NCBI RefSeq assembly: GCF_003340565.1
Contig: NZ_QPLK01000001.1
Span: 248,001 to 312,000, forward strand
Direction of reading: 5' to 3'
DNA: 64,000 bases
From: Rhodovulum sp. 12E13
Lineage (GTDB): Bacteria; Pseudomonadota; Alphaproteobacteria; Rhodobacterales; Rhodobacteraceae
In this document: positions 1-11,502 of the stretch, piece after piece
Position numbering within the stretch: the first letter of the stretch is position 1
Layout of the letters: each line of letters begins with the position of its first letter
Made by a program: the position numbers and the translations under genes
The notes under the pieces: model-generated
What the model was told of the DNA's origin: nothing
Database searches by the model: none
What the model saw: the letters and a program-made list of their open reading frames with translations, nothing else

Positions 1-69
1 GGTCCGCCCCGTGACCGGGATCGGCGTATACGGGTTGAGCGGCTGGGTCGGCTTGGTCGTGTCGGCCAT
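1..69 (-). CDS. N-terminal end of an unidentified protein (partial)
   Basis: Only the first 23 codons lie in the window; the gene runs off the left edge. The ATG at 69 is preceded on the minus strand by a good AGGAG ribosome binding site. The visible peptide begins MADTTKPTQPLNPYTPIPV. It is Pro/Thr-rich and has no signal peptide, and it is too short to assign a family. It lies in the same orientation as, and downstream of, the DUF4174 gene (54 nt gap), so the two could be cotranscribed. Confidence 0.5.
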   Translation of the reverse strand, partial: MADTTKPTQPLNPYTPIPVTGRT

Positions 70-123
70 CGGGAACGCTCCTTCTGCCCCAAGGGTAGGC
101 GCGCGGGGCGTGCCGCGCGACGC

Positions 124-627
124 TCAGCCCGCGCCGGCCTTCCGCTCGCGGATCTCCTGCTGGCGCAGGGGCATCTTGTCGATCGAGCGCGAGAGCTCGC
201 GCGCCGACCAGGGCGAGGGTTTGCGCAGCTCGACCTCGCCGTCCTTGCCGATCAGGGTCACCTGGAAGCCCCGGGGGCGCAGCTTCTGGCGGACATCCGA
301 GCGCGCATCGGGATCGGTGTCGGTGATCACCACCACGTCGCGTTCGATCAGGTCGAACGGGCGCGATGTGAGCAGCTGCATCTGCTCGGCAAAGCGGGGG
401 TCGGCGGCCGAGTCCGCGAACACGACGATGGGCCGGTTCGTCCACTTGAAGTCGTCGAGCGAGACGCTGGTGGCATCGTATATCTCGAGCGTGCGCTCTG
501 CGGCGGTCGGCTCGGCCTCCGTACCGGGTGCCGCTCCGTCGCCGAGAGCGGCGGACTGGGCCAGGCCCGCCATCGGCAGCATGACGGCCAGCATGGCGAG
601 GGGAATGGCGAAGTTGCGCAAGCTCAT
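124..627 (-). CDS. DUF4174 family exported protein
   Basis: This 167-aa protein starts with a signal peptide (MSLRNFAIPLAMLAVMLPMA, probable cleavage after GLAQSA), so it should be periplasmic. The mature part (about residues 45-155) matches the DUF4174 pattern, a thioredoxin-fold-like domain without the CxxC pair. It carries a strand-type segment RPIVVFADSAADPRF and a second one at QVTLIGKDGEVELRKPSPW. The start at 627 is chosen over an in-frame ATG 15 nt upstream because AGGAGAG lies at the right distance and the signal peptide then begins immediately. The biochemical function of the family is not known to me. Confidence 0.75.
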   Translation of the reverse strand: MSLRNFAIPLAMLAVMLPMAGLAQSAALGDGAAPGTEAEPTAAERTLEIYDATSVSLDDFKWTNRPIVVFADSAADPRFAEQMQLLTSRPFDLIERDVVVITDTDPDARSDVRQKLRPRGFQVTLIGKDGEVELRKPSPWSARELSRSIDKMPLRQQEIRERKAGAG

Positions 628-948
628 GATCTCTCCTGTCACGCGGGATATAGGCGTTCAAGCCGGCATTGCTAAATCCAAATCGCGCCGATGCCGTCGC
701 CGTGACCGCACGGCGCAGGCGCCGCAGCGACGTGCCCGCGCCACAAGCGCCTCACCGCCCGGCCGCGGGCCGGCCCGCCTCCTGACGCCCTCCCGTTCCA
801 CCCTCACCGCGTGCCGGCCCGCCCCGCGACAGGCTGGCGCGTGGCTCGCCCCCCGGGATCGCGCGCATGATGCGGCCGAGCCCGGCCCAGCCCGCACGCC
901 CTGGCGTCGCACGCCGCATGCCCCCCATCCGACCCGGAGATCCGCCCG

Positions 949-3099
949 ATGACAGACGACACCAAGAAGACCCGCGCCGACTGGGAGGCGCTTGCCGCCA
1001 GGGAACTCAAGGGCCGCCCGCTCGAGAGCCTCGACTGGGACACGCTCGAGGGCATCCGCGTCAAGCCGCTCTACACCGAGGACGACGTGGCGGGCCTGCC
1101 CCAGATGGGCGAGCTTCCGGGCTTTGCGCCCTTCACCCGCGGCGTGCGGGCGACGATGTATGCCGGCCGGCCCTGGACGATCCGGCAATATGCCGGCTTC
1201 TCGACGGCCGAGGAGAGCAACGCCTTCTACCGCCGGGCGCTCGCGGCCGGGCAGCAGGGCGTCTCGGTCGCCTTCGACCTCGCCACCCATCGCGGCTACG
1301 ACAGCGACCACCCGCGCGTCGAGGGCGACGTGGGCAAGGCCGGCGTGGCCATCGACTCGGTCGAGGACATGAAGATCCTGTTCGACGGCATCCCGCTGGA
1401 GAAGGTCAGCGTCTCGATGACGATGAACGGCGCGGTGATCCCGGTGCTCGCCGCGTTCATCGTGGCGGGCGAGGAACAGGGGGTGTCGCGCGCCCAGCTC
1501 TCGGGGACGATCCAGAACGACATCCTCAAGGAGTTCATGGTCCGCAACACCTACATCTATCCGCCCGAGCCCTCGATGCGGATCGTGGCCGACATCATCG
1601 AGTACACGGCCACCGAGATGCCGCGATTCAACTCGATCTCGATCTCGGGCTACCACATGCAGGAGGCGGGCGCCGATCTCGTGCAGGAGCTCGCCTTCAC
1701 CCTGGCCGACGGGCGCGAATACGTGCGCGCCGCCATCGCGCGGGGCATGGATATCGACCGGTTCGCGGGGCGGCTGTCGTTCTTCTTCGCCATCGGCATG
1801 AACTTCTTCATGGAGGCGGCCAAGCTGCGCGCCGCGCGCCTTCTCTGGTCGCGCGTCATGGACGAGTTCGCCCCGAAGGACCCCAGGAGCCGGATGCTGC
1901 GCACCCATTGCCAGACCTCCGGCGTGAGCCTGCAGGAGCAGGACCCCTACAACAACGTCATCCGCACCGCCTACGAGGCGATGTCGGCCGCGCTCGGCGG
2001 CACGCAGTCGCTGCACACCAACGCGCTCGACGAGGCGATGGCGCTGCCCACCGACTTCTCGGCCCGGATCGCGCGCAACACCCAGCTGATCCTGCAGGAG
2101 GAGACCGGCGTGACGAACGTCGTCGACCCCCTCGCCGGCTCCTACTACGTCGAGAGCCTGACCGCGGAACTGGCCGAGCGCGCCTGGGCGCTGATGGAGG
2201 AGGTCGAGGAGATGGGCGGCATGACCGTCGCCGTCGCCTCCGGAATGCCCAAGCTCAGGATCGAGGAGACGGCCGCGCGGCGCCAGGCGATGATCGACCG
2301 CGGCGAGGAGGTGATCGTCGGCGTCAACAAGTACCGCCGCGACACCGAGGACGAGATCGACATCCTGAACATCGACAACGACAAGGTGCGCGCGGGCCAG
2401 GTGGCCGCGCTCGAGCGCGTCCGCGCCGGGCGCGACGAGGCGGCCTGCACCGCGGCGCTGCAGGAGCTGACGCGCCGCGCGGGCGAGGGCGGCAACCTGC
2501 TCGAGGCGGCGGTCGAGGCGGCGCGGGCGCGGGCCAGCGTGGGAGAGATCAGCATGGCGATGGAAGACGTGTTCGGCCGCCACCGGGCCGAGGTGAAGAC
2601 GCTCGCCGGCGTCTACGGCGCGGCCTACGAGGGCGACGACGGCTTCGCGGCGATCCAGAAGGCGGTGGAGGCGTTCGCCGAGGCCGAGGGGCGGCGGCCG
2701 CGGATGCTGGTGGTGAAGATGGGGCAGGACGGGCACGACCGCGGCGCCAAGGTGATCGCCACCGCCTTCGCCGATATCGGCTTCGATGTCGACGTCGGCC
2801 CGCTCTTCCAGACGCCGGAGGAGGCGGCGCAGGACGCGGTGGACAACGACGTGCACGTGATCGGCATCTCGTCCCAGGCGGCGGGGCACCGCACGCTCGC
2901 GCCACGGCTGGTGAAGGCGCTCGAGGCCCAGGGCGCGGGCGACATCATCGTGGTCTGCGGCGGTGTCATCCCCCACCAGGATTACGAGTTCCTGAAAAGT
3001 GCCGGCGTGAAGGCGATCTTCGGCCCCGGCACGAACATCCCCGCAGCGGCGGAGAACATCCTCGGCCTGATCCGTGCGGCGCGCACCGAGGCGGCCTGA
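949..3099 (+). CDS. mcmA: Methylmalonyl-CoA mutase (adenosylcobalamin-dependent)
   Basis: This 716-aa protein interconverts (R)-methylmalonyl-CoA and succinyl-CoA, the last step of propionyl-CoA assimilation and part of the ethylmalonyl-CoA pathway common in Rhodobacterales. Residues about 1-560 form the substrate-binding TIM-barrel domain ([18 protein letters not shown] near residue 75). Residues about 580-716 form the B12-binding domain with the base-off motif DGHDRG; His596 would be the lower cobalt ligand. Length and single-chain architecture match the bacterial large-subunit/homodimeric enzyme, and no small subunit gene is adjacent. The stop is followed 22 nt later by a copy of the dispersed hairpin repeat, probably acting as 3' end structure. 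Confidence 0.95.
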   Translation: MTDDTKKTRADWEALAARELKGRPLESLDWDTLEGIRVKPLYTEDDVAGLPQMGELPGFAPFTRGVRATMYAGRPWTIRQYAGFSTAEESNAFYRRALAAGQQGVSVAFDLATHRGYDSDHPRVEGDVGKAGVAIDSVEDMKILFDGIPLEKVSVSMTMNGAVIPVLAAFIVAGEEQGVSRAQLSGTIQNDILKEFMVRNTYIYPPEPSMRIVADIIEYTATEMPRFNSISISGYHMQEAGADLVQELAFTLADGREYVRAAIARGMDIDRFAGRLSFFFAIGMNFFMEAAKLRAARLLWSRVMDEFAPKDPRSRMLRTHCQTSGVSLQEQDPYNNVIRTAYEAMSAALGGTQSLHTNALDEAMALPTDFSARIARNTQLILQEETGVTNVVDPLAGSYYVESLTAELAERAWALMEEVEEMGGMTVAVASGMPKLRIEETAARRQAMIDRGEEVIVGVNKYRRDTEDEIDILNIDNDKVRAGQVAALERVRAGRDEAACTAALQELTRRAGEGGNLLEAAVEAARARASVGEISMAMEDVFGRHRAEVKTLAGVYGAAYEGDDGFAAIQKAVEAFAEAEGRRPRMLVVKMGQDGHDRGAKVIATAFADIGFDVDVGPLFQTPEEAAQDAVDNDVHVIGISSQAAGHRTLAPRLVKALEAQGAGDIIVVCGGVIPHQDYEFLKSAGVKAIFGPGTNIPAAAENILGLIRAARTEAA

Positions 3100-3920
3100 G
3101 GCGCCTGCGGCGGGCGCGGGAGCGGGGGGCCGGCCCCCCGCGCCCCCCGGAGTATTTCGGCCAGGATGATGGAGCGGGGCGTGGGCCTGGCGCGGCCGCG
3201 CGTGGGCGCCGTGCGGGCGGTCTGCGCGGGCGCGGCGGGGGCCCGGGGCTGCGGGGCGTCGTCGTGGTGCACGGTGCGGAGGGGCCGGGGGCGGTTGGGT
3301 CGCCCCGGTTCGCGGCATCCGGGCGAGGCACGAGGGCGAGCTGGTGCCGCTCAGGGCCGATCCCGCTGGCGCGGGCGGCGGTGCCGGTCTTCCTGCCGTG
3401 GGGCACGGAGGACGAGGTCGGGCCGCATGCCCACACCTGGATACGGAACCGCGCGGGGCAGCCGGCCCACTGGTCATGGCCGAGGGGGGCAGGGGCATCG
3501 ACGCAAGGCCGTGTCGAGCCGGCGCTCGGGGCGCGGTTCGTGGCGTTCCTCGGGAGGCACCGGGGATGGATGGCACGGACTTCGGCCGTATCGCGGCTGC
3601 CTGCGAGCGGCGCCACGACGGGAGTGCATGGCGCGGCGGCGCGGGGTGTGACGCTCGCGCCGGGTGGGCGGCACCCCGGTTTCGTCAGGCACACCCGGTG
3701 GTGTCCAATGGCCCCGTCGCATGCCTTGCGGCCGCCCGGCGGGCGCAGCCTGTTCGCCGACGGCAGGGGGAGCCCCCGGCGCGCATCGCCTGTCGCGCGG
3801 GCCTCGGGCAGGCCGCGGGGGCGCGGCTGCGTGTCGCGGGTGGACGTTGGCCGCTTCCACGACCGCGGACCCATGCAGAAAACCCTGTCTCCCGGCGGGC
3901 GGGAGGCTTAGGCTGATCCC
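3100..3920. other. 821-bp intergenic region with no supported gene
   Basis: Apart from repeat copy A this stretch holds nothing I can support. Several open frames exist on both strands, as expected at this GC content. None has a convincing start, a conserved motif or the usual codon bias of the neighbours. It may be decayed coding sequence. Confidence 0.5.
3121..3176 (+). repeat. Dispersed Rhodobacterales-type repeat, copy A
   Basis: A perfect GC palindrome (GGGGGGCCGGCCCCCC, 3124-3139) is followed by the conserved tail CCCCGGAGTATTT, then CGGCCAGGATGATGGAG. The copy sits just after the mcmA stop, in the same direction. The same order of hairpin and tail recurs five more times in the window, so it is a genuine repeat family. 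A role as terminator or 3' mRNA stabiliser is inference. Confidence 0.75.
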
Positions 3921-4604
3921 ATGTCGCTCTGGTCGCGCATCGCCGACGCCGTGTCGGCCCTCGCCGGGGGCGAGGGGCTCGCGACCGTCTTCGACCGGCT
4001 GCGCACGCCCCCCGAGCGCAGCGTGGCCTTCGCCATCGCGGTGATCGCGCTGGGCGCCAAGATGGCCAAGGCCGACGGGCGGGTGACGCGCGACGAGGTG
4101 ACGGCCTTCCGAGAGGTCTTCACCATCCCGCCGGGGGAGGAGCGCAACGCGGCCCGCGTCTTCGACCTCGCCCGGCAGGACGTGGCCGGATACGACGTCT
4201 ACGCCCGCCGGATCGCGGCGATGTTCGGCGCCGGCCACCAGACGTTGGTCGACCTGATGGAGGGGCTGTTCCACATCGCGCTGGCCGACGGCGCCTACCA
4301 CCCCGACGAGGACGACTTCCTCGCCCGGGTGGCGGCGATCTTCGGCCTGCACGAGCGCGAGTTCCGCTCGCTCCGGGCGCGCTTCGTGCAGGGGGCGGCG
4401 CCCGACCCCTACGCGGTGCTGGGGGTGGCGCCCGACGCGCCGCTCGACGCGGTGCGCGCGGCCTGGCGGCAAGCCGTGCGCGAGAGCCACCCCGACGCGC
4501 TGATCGCCCGCGGCGTGCCCAGGGAGGCGGCCAGGCTCGCAGAGCGGCGGATGGTCGACGTCAATCGCGCGTGGGAAGAAATCTCGCGCGAGCGGGCGGG
4601 GTGA
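3921..4604 (+). CDS. djlA: DjlA-like co-chaperone: TerB domain plus J domain
   Basis: This 227-aa protein should stimulate a DnaK-type ATPase. Residues about 25-145 look like a TerB/DjlA-N helical domain with acidic metal-binding-like motifs (KADGRVTRDE and the repeat ADGAYHPDED). Residues about 160-227 are a J domain with the diagnostic HPD at 190-192 (RESHPDALIARG). Unlike enterobacterial DjlA there is no obvious N-terminal transmembrane helix; the first 20 residues (SLWSRIADAVSALAGG) are amphipathic. This TerB+J form is common in alphaproteobacteria. It stands alone between the intergenic region and a small exported protein. Confidence 0.85.
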   Translation: MSLWSRIADAVSALAGGEGLATVFDRLRTPPERSVAFAIAVIALGAKMAKADGRVTRDEVTAFREVFTIPPGEERNAARVFDLARQDVAGYDVYARRIAAMFGAGHQTLVDLMEGLFHIALADGAYHPDEDDFLARVAAIFGLHEREFRSLRARFVQGAAPDPYAVLGVAPDAPLDAVRAAWRQAVRESHPDALIARGVPREAARLAERRMVDVNRAWEEISRERAG

Positions 4605-4653
4605 GCGCGCGGCGCATCTGGCGCGAATCGGCCGCCCGGCGTAGAGAGACGGC

Positions 4654-5034
4654 ATGATGAAATCGCTCCTCGCTCCGCCCCTCCTGGCGCTCGCTCTCGG
4701 CGCCGCGCCCCTTTCCGCGCAGCAAGAGGGGGCGCCAGACGGCGAAGAGCGCGGCGTCGAGGAAGGTCTCGACCTTCTCGAGCGCGGGGCCGAGGCGTTC
4801 CTGCGCGGTCTGATGGACGAGATCGGGCCGGAGTTGCGCCGGCTCGAGCCCGAGTTGCGAGGGCTCGCCGAGGGGATGGGGCCGATGATCGCGCGGCTGG
4901 TGGAGCTGGTCGACCAGATCGACGCCTACCACCCGCCCGAGCGGCTGCCGAACGGCGACATCATCCTGCGGCGCAAGACCCCCTCGGAGATCGAGGACCT
5001 GCCGCCGCCCGACGAGGGCCAGATCGACATCTGA
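4654..5034 (+). CDS. Small exported hypothetical protein
   Basis: This 126-aa protein starts with a signal peptide (MMKSLLAPPLLALALGAAPL, likely cleavage after SAQ). The mature part is acidic and helical (repeated L-E-R/E patterns around GLDLLERGAEAFLRGLM and LRRLEPELRGLAEGM). The tail reads PDEGQIDI. A second ATG three nucleotides downstream could equally be the start. I recognise no characterised family; similar short proteins are conserved in Rhodobacterales. It follows the djlA-like gene on the same strand by 49 nt, so cotranscription is possible. Confidence 0.65.
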   Translation: MMKSLLAPPLLALALGAAPLSAQQEGAPDGEERGVEEGLDLLERGAEAFLRGLMDEIGPELRRLEPELRGLAEGMGPMIARLVELVDQIDAYHPPERLPNGDIILRRKTPSEIEDLPPPDEGQIDI

Positions 5035-5317
5035 GGCGGGGGCGGTCGCCGGTCGGGCCGGGTATCCCGGGACGCGCGAAGGACAGCGCCGGGCCGTGCA
5101 AGGGGGCTGGGTAGCGCGTCAAGCGGGCGACGCGAGGCACCGGTGTCGTTCATGCCTATGGTGTGGCTCGGTGCGCGACGCGAGCCATGACCCCTCCCCG
5201 CGATGGCAGAGGGCTGCGCGGCCCGGCCGGGCGATGCCGGATCGGGCGAAGGGGTGCCCTGTGGAAGGCCGCATGGATCACGGTCTGCCCCGCGGCGAGG
5301 TCGCGCCAGTGCCGCCC

Positions 5318-6850
5318 CTACTCTTCCGTTACCGTCAGATCGGCCTGCAGCGCCTTTGCCAGGGAGGCGAGGCGGGCCTCGGCGACCTCGCCGTAGAGCG
5401 GCACGGCGCGGGGCGGCAGGATCAGCTCGAGACGCTTCGCCCGCGGGCGCCAGTCGAGCCGACCCAGCCGGTCGGGCGCGGCGACCGAGAACATCGCCCC
5501 GAACCGCATCGCGCGCCCGAGGATCTCGGCCTCGCGGATCTGCGCCTCGGTCAGCAGCCCCAGGAGCGGCTCGAAATGCGGGCCCGGCCGGCCGTTGCGA
5601 TAGCGGTGCATCAGGGCGAGACCGACGAACACCCGGCCGGGGTGGTCGATCCCGCCGAGATTGCCGCGGGTGGCGTTGTCGAAGACGATCTCGGCGCGGT
5701 AGTCGGGATGGGCACGCCACGAGACGTCGTGCAGCAGGCACGCCGCCCGGTGCAGACGCGGGTCGGTCACGCTTTCGGCGAAGAGCGGCGCGATGAAGTC
5801 GTGCAGCCGCTCGCCGAATCCCGGCATTCGCGCGTTCAGCATCTCGGCGTGGCGGGCGGCCTCGATCAGGGGGTCCCGGGCGCGCACGCGGGCGGGCATA
5901 CGCTCGTAGAGCAGCCCCTCGCGGATGCCGTAGCCCGAGACGGTGATCGCCCTGACCCCGAAGCGCGCCATCAGCCGGCGCAGCACCTCTCCGGCCACCG
6001 GCACCAGCGAGATGCGGCCCGACGAGATCCCCACCTCCTTGCGGTAGGTGTCGAGATCGCGGCCCTTGAGGTGGTCGAGCGTCTCGCGCACCGATTTCGG
6101 CGTCATGCGGTAATCGTGCAGGACCGAGAGCGGATAGCCCCGCCTGTGCATGTCGAGCCGCGCGATCGCCCGCCATGAGCCCCCCACGAGGTAGAGATGC
6201 GGGTGCGGCCCGAGTCGCTCGACGAGGGGCGCAAGGCCCGCCTCGATCGTCTTTGCCCGCCCCTTGGCGCCCCCGGCGAGGCCGGTGAGGGTAAGCGGCC
6301 CCAGATCCGAGGTGGCCCGCTCCCACACGCGGCCGGCCTCGATGCGGGCAAGCTCCATCGACGAGCCGCCGATATCGCAGACGAGGCCCTCGCCCTGCGG
6401 CCAGCCGAGCAGCACGCCCTGCGCCGACAGCCGCGCCTCTTCCTCGCCGTCGATGACGGTCAGCTTCAGCCCCGTCTCGCCCTCGATCTCGGCCACGAAC
6501 TCCGGCCCGTCCTCGGCGCGGCGGACGGCGGCGGTGGCCACAGCCTCGAGAGGGGCCATGTCCATGCCCTCGGCCAGCGCGACGAAGCGGCGGATCGCCG
6601 CCTTCGCGCGGCGCCGGCCCTCGGGGTTGAGCCGGCCCGTCTCGTCGAGCCCGGCGCCGAGGCCGGCCATGACCTTCTCGTTGTAGAAGTAGGCCGGGCT
6701 GCGGGCGGCGCCGTCGAACACCACGAGGCGGACAGAGTTCGACCCGACGTCGACCACGCCGACCCTGTGCAGGCCGCGCGCCGCCTTGTCCTCGAACACC
6801 GCCTCGAGGCTCGGCCAGACGTGCCGCTGCGTGTCGTGCTCGCCGTCCAT
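5318..6850 (-). CDS. ppx: Exopolyphosphatase / guanosine pentaphosphatase (Ppx/GppA)
   Basis: This 510-aa enzyme hydrolyses terminal phosphates from polyphosphate, and possibly pppGpp. The ASKHA-fold phosphate-binding signature is visible near the N terminus (VVDVGSNSVRLVVFDG) and the second glycine-rich loop at CDIGGSSMELARIEAG. The C-terminal third contains the HD-like helical region (CLLHDVSW). Start 6850 is chosen because AAAGGACGG lies upstream; an in-frame ATG 21 nt further up lacks a site. It follows ppk1 on the same strand with a 39-nt gap, so synthesis and degradation enzymes form one operon. Confidence 0.93.
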   Translation of the reverse strand: MDGEHDTQRHVWPSLEAVFEDKAARGLHRVGVVDVGSNSVRLVVFDGAARSPAYFYNEKVMAGLGAGLDETGRLNPEGRRRAKAAIRRFVALAEGMDMAPLEAVATAAVRRAEDGPEFVAEIEGETGLKLTVIDGEEEARLSAQGVLLGWPQGEGLVCDIGGSSMELARIEAGRVWERATSDLGPLTLTGLAGGAKGRAKTIEAGLAPLVERLGPHPHLYLVGGSWRAIARLDMHRRGYPLSVLHDYRMTPKSVRETLDHLKGRDLDTYRKEVGISSGRISLVPVAGEVLRRLMARFGVRAITVSGYGIREGLLYERMPARVRARDPLIEAARHAEMLNARMPGFGERLHDFIAPLFAESVTDPRLHRAACLLHDVSWRAHPDYRAEIVFDNATRGNLGGIDHPGRVFVGLALMHRYRNGRPGPHFEPLLGLLTEAQIREAEILGRAMRFGAMFSVAAPDRLGRLDWRPRAKRLELILPPRAVPLYGEVAEARLASLAKALQADLTVTEE

Positions 6851-6889
6851 CGGCCGTCCTTTCGTCGTCACCTTCGCCGGGCCCAGGCC

Positions 6890-9115
<2,226 letters not shown>

Positions 9116-9164
9116 CTCTCTCTCCCGGCTCCTGACAGGGGTGTAGCCCGGCAGGGCGGCCCCG

Positions 9165-9896
9165 TCACCTCTCTCCTTCAGGGTCGATGCCCGGCGCCGC
9201 GTCCTCCAGCACCTCGCGCGCCAGTTTCTGACCGACCGGGCGGCCCGTGGCCAGCGCGCGCGCGTCGAGTGCGGCGACCAGCCGCTCGGCGGCGGCGAAG
9301 GAGCGCTCCATCCGCGGCACGAGCCAGCTGACGAGGGCGGGCGGCGCGGCGATCTGGCGATCCTCGAAGAGCTTGACCAGCACCGCGGCGAGCAGCGCGT
9401 CGTCGGGTGGCCCGATCCGGGCGACCTGGGTGGCGGCGAGGCGGCTGGCGAGGTCGGGCAGGGCCACGGGCCAGCGGGCAGGGGCCTCGCGCGCCACCAG
9501 CAGCAGGCGCCCGCCCTCGGAGACGACGCGGTTGTGCAGGTGCAGGAGCCGCTCCTCGGCGCGGGCGTCGCCCGCGACGCGGCCGGCCCGCTCCACCACC
9601 ACGGCGCGGGGCTCGACCGCGCCCGCGTCGGGCAGGGCGGGGGCGGTCAGCACGGTGGCGCCCGTTTCCGACGCCCAGACGGCGGCGAGGTGGCTCTTGC
9701 CCGCGCCGGGGGGGCCGGCGAGCGCCAGCTTGCCCTCGGGCCAGTCGCGCCAGCCGTCTATCCGGGTCAGCGCCTCCTCGTTGGCCGGGGCCACGAGAAA
9801 CGCCTGCCGCCCGGTCGCGGCGCGCACCGGCAGGTCGAGGGCGAGCTGCTCGGGGCCGGGCGAGCGCGCGGGGCCGGGCGAGCGCGCGGCGGTCAT
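9165..9896 (-). CDS. hda: Hda/DnaA-like AAA+ ATPase
   Basis: This 243-aa protein resembles the DnaA domain III module used by Hda/HdaA to stimulate hydrolysis of DnaA-bound ATP after initiation. It has a Walker A motif [10 protein letters not shown] at about residues 60-69 and an N-terminal QLALDLPV that fits the beta-clamp-binding consensus seen in Hda. The Walker B region ([13 protein letters not shown]) is weak: the usual acidic pair is not obvious. There is no DnaA-type DNA-binding domain IV. Its start codon overlaps the stop of the AI-2E-type permease gene (ATGA). Confidence 0.8.
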   Translation of the reverse strand: MTAARSPGPARSPGPEQLALDLPVRAATGRQAFLVAPANEEALTRIDGWRDWPEGKLALAGPPGAGKSHLAAVWASETGATVLTAPALPDAGAVEPRAVVVERAGRVAGDARAEERLLHLHNRVVSEGGRLLLVAREAPARWPVALPDLASRLAATQVARIGPPDDALLAAVLVKLFEDRQIAAPPALVSWLVPRMERSFAAAERLVAALDARALATGRPVGQKLAREVLEDAAPGIDPEGER

Positions 9897-11044
9897 TCCG
9901 CGGCGTCGTCTTCGCGGCGGCGGGGGGGTGCCTCGGGCGAGAGGGGCGCGGCGTCATGCGTCGTTTCGGCGACGTCGCGCATCGCGGCCGGATGGGCGAG
10001 CCCCTGGTAGAGCCGGCCCGACTTGTACTCGCCGACCAAGAAGCGCGCGATCACGCCCAGCACCGCCGCCACCGGCACGGCCACCAGCATGCCGACGAAG
10101 CCGAAGAGCGTGCCGAAGGCGGTCAGCGCGAAGAGCAGCCACACCGGGTGCAGCCCGACGCTGTCGCCCACAAGCTTCGGCGTGAGGAAGTTGCCTTCCG
10201 CGAACTGCCCAGAAAAGAAGATCGCCGCCACCACCGCGATCCACAGCCAGTCGCCCCAGAACTGGAACAGCGCGAGCCCGATGGCGAGCACGCCGCCCAC
10301 GAGCGCCCCGATATAGGGGATGAAGGTCAGCAGCCCCGCGATCGCGCCCACGACAATCCCGAAGTCGAGACCGACCAGCATCAGCGCGACCGAGTAGTAG
10401 GTGCCGAGGATCAGGCAGACGGTGCCCTGCCCGCGGATGAACCCCGCCAGCGTGTCGTCGATCTCGCGCGCGATGCGGCGGACGGTGGGGGCGTGGTCGC
10501 GCGGCAGCAGCTCGTCGATGCGCGCCACCAGCCGGTCCCAGTCGAGCAGCAGGTAGAAGGCGACGACCGGGGTGATGACGATCAGCGTCACGATGCCGAA
10601 GAGCGACGAGACCGAGCCGAGCGCGGCGTTCACCAGCTCGGCCCCGCGCGACTGAACCAGCGCGGCGAGCTCTTCCAGCGACTGCCGCATGGTGCTTGTC
10701 TCGTCTAGGATCTCGGGGAAACGCTCGACCAGAGCGCCGTAGAAGTTGCGGGCAAAGTCGGGCGCGGCGGCGAAGAGGCGCGCGGCCTGGTTCACGATAG
10801 TCGGGATCACGAGCAGGACGGCCAGCGTGAAGACCAGCAGCCCCACCAGCGTGATGATGGTCACGGCCAGCGCGCGCGGCAGCCCGACGGCCTCGAGCCG
10901 GTCGGCGACGGGATCGAGCAGGTAGGCGATCGCCATGCCCAGCACGAAGGGCAGGATGACGTCGCCCAGCACCCAGAGCGCCGCGAGGAACACCGCCGCG
11001 GCGATCGACCAGTACTTCGCCTGTTGTGCCGCGGGCAGGGCCAT
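9893..11044 (-). CDS. AI-2E family (PerM/YdiK-like) membrane transporter
   Basis: This 383-aa integral membrane protein has about eight hydrophobic helices. Characteristic features are an N-terminal helix pair ending in AYLLDPVADRLE and the C-terminal block of helices containing TFIPYIGALVGG, typical of the AI-2E transporter/permease superfamily. The transported substrate cannot be inferred from sequence. Start 11044 is preceded by GGAGGAG. Gene order permease-hda-ppk1-ppx, all on the minus strand with an ATGA junction to hda, suggests one transcription unit starting here. Confidence 0.88.
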   Translation of the reverse strand: MALPAAQQAKYWSIAAAVFLAALWVLGDVILPFVLGMAIAYLLDPVADRLEAVGLPRALAVTIITLVGLLVFTLAVLLVIPTIVNQAARLFAAAPDFARNFYGALVERFPEILDETSTMRQSLEELAALVQSRGAELVNAALGSVSSLFGIVTLIVITPVVAFYLLLDWDRLVARIDELLPRDHAPTVRRIAREIDDTLAGFIRGQGTVCLILGTYYSVALMLVGLDFGIVVGAIAGLLTFIPYIGALVGGVLAIGLALFQFWGDWLWIAVVAAIFFSGQFAEGNFLTPKLVGDSVGLHPVWLLFALTAFGTLFGFVGMLVAVPVAAVLGVIARFLVGEYKSGRLYQGLAHPAAMRDVAETTHDAAPLSPEAPPRRREDDAAE

Positions 11045-11502
11045 GGGCAGCGCTCCTCCGCGCTCGGTGTCGCCCAGAGCGCGCGGCGTTGCAAGAGCGC
11101 CCCGGCTGAGACGGGCCTTGTGGCGCGACGGCGCGAGCGTCTCGCAGGGCGGGCACGGGCTAGACACGCAGTGGTAACGCAGGCCGGATGCGCAGCGCAG
11201 GCGCACGCCCTGCGCCGACGTCACATGGCAGGACACGCCGGCCGAGATGCCCGGCGGGCTCAATGTCGACCAGACCTTCGAGCCCGCCGAGGTGGTGCCG
11301 CTGCCCGCCGCGCCGCCGCTGCCGCTGCTGCTGGCCGGGTCGCGTCGCCCCGCGCGCGCCGGCCCGGCCCCGACGGGCGACCTGAGCCGCCCTCTGACCT
11401 GCTGCGTGTCCCGCTGACAGGTCTCGCCCGGGCATCCTCCCGCCGGCGGGTGGCGCCCGGGGCGCCGGTGGCCTAGGCTGCTCCGCCGAGAGGAGGTGGC
11501 TC
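11045..11502. other. 458-bp divergent intergenic region
   Basis: It lies between the leftward permease-hda-ppk operon and rightward asnB and must hold both promoters. I cannot single out convincing -35/-10 boxes. Its middle contains the relic of an exported VPLPA-CTERM protein (separate entry). Confidence 0.5.
11178..11417 (+). pseudogene. Relic of a VPLPA-CTERM exported protein (3' end only)
   Basis: One plus-strand frame, open from 11178 to a TGA at 11415-11417, reads DVTWQDTPAEMPGGLNV and then VVPLPAAPPLPLLLAGS followed by arginines. That is the layout of the VPLPA-CTERM sorting tail (VPLPA, short hydrophobic stretch, basic end) of Rhodobacterales surface proteins. The hydrophobic segment is shortened and the tail continues for about 25 extra residues, as after a frameshift. 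There is no start codon with a ribosome site and no upstream gene body. I call it a decayed 3' remnant, with modest confidence. Confidence 0.35.

Noticed and set aside
658-3576. Very long minus-strand open frame (972 codons) opposite mcmA
   Set aside because: Antisense shadow of a clear methylmalonyl-CoA mutase; low-complexity His/Arg/Leu-rich translation with no domain, as expected at this GC content.
3166-3916. Several plus and minus frames in the mcmA-djlA gap
   Set aside because: No start signals, no motifs and poor codon pattern; I could not support a gene or a named pseudogene.
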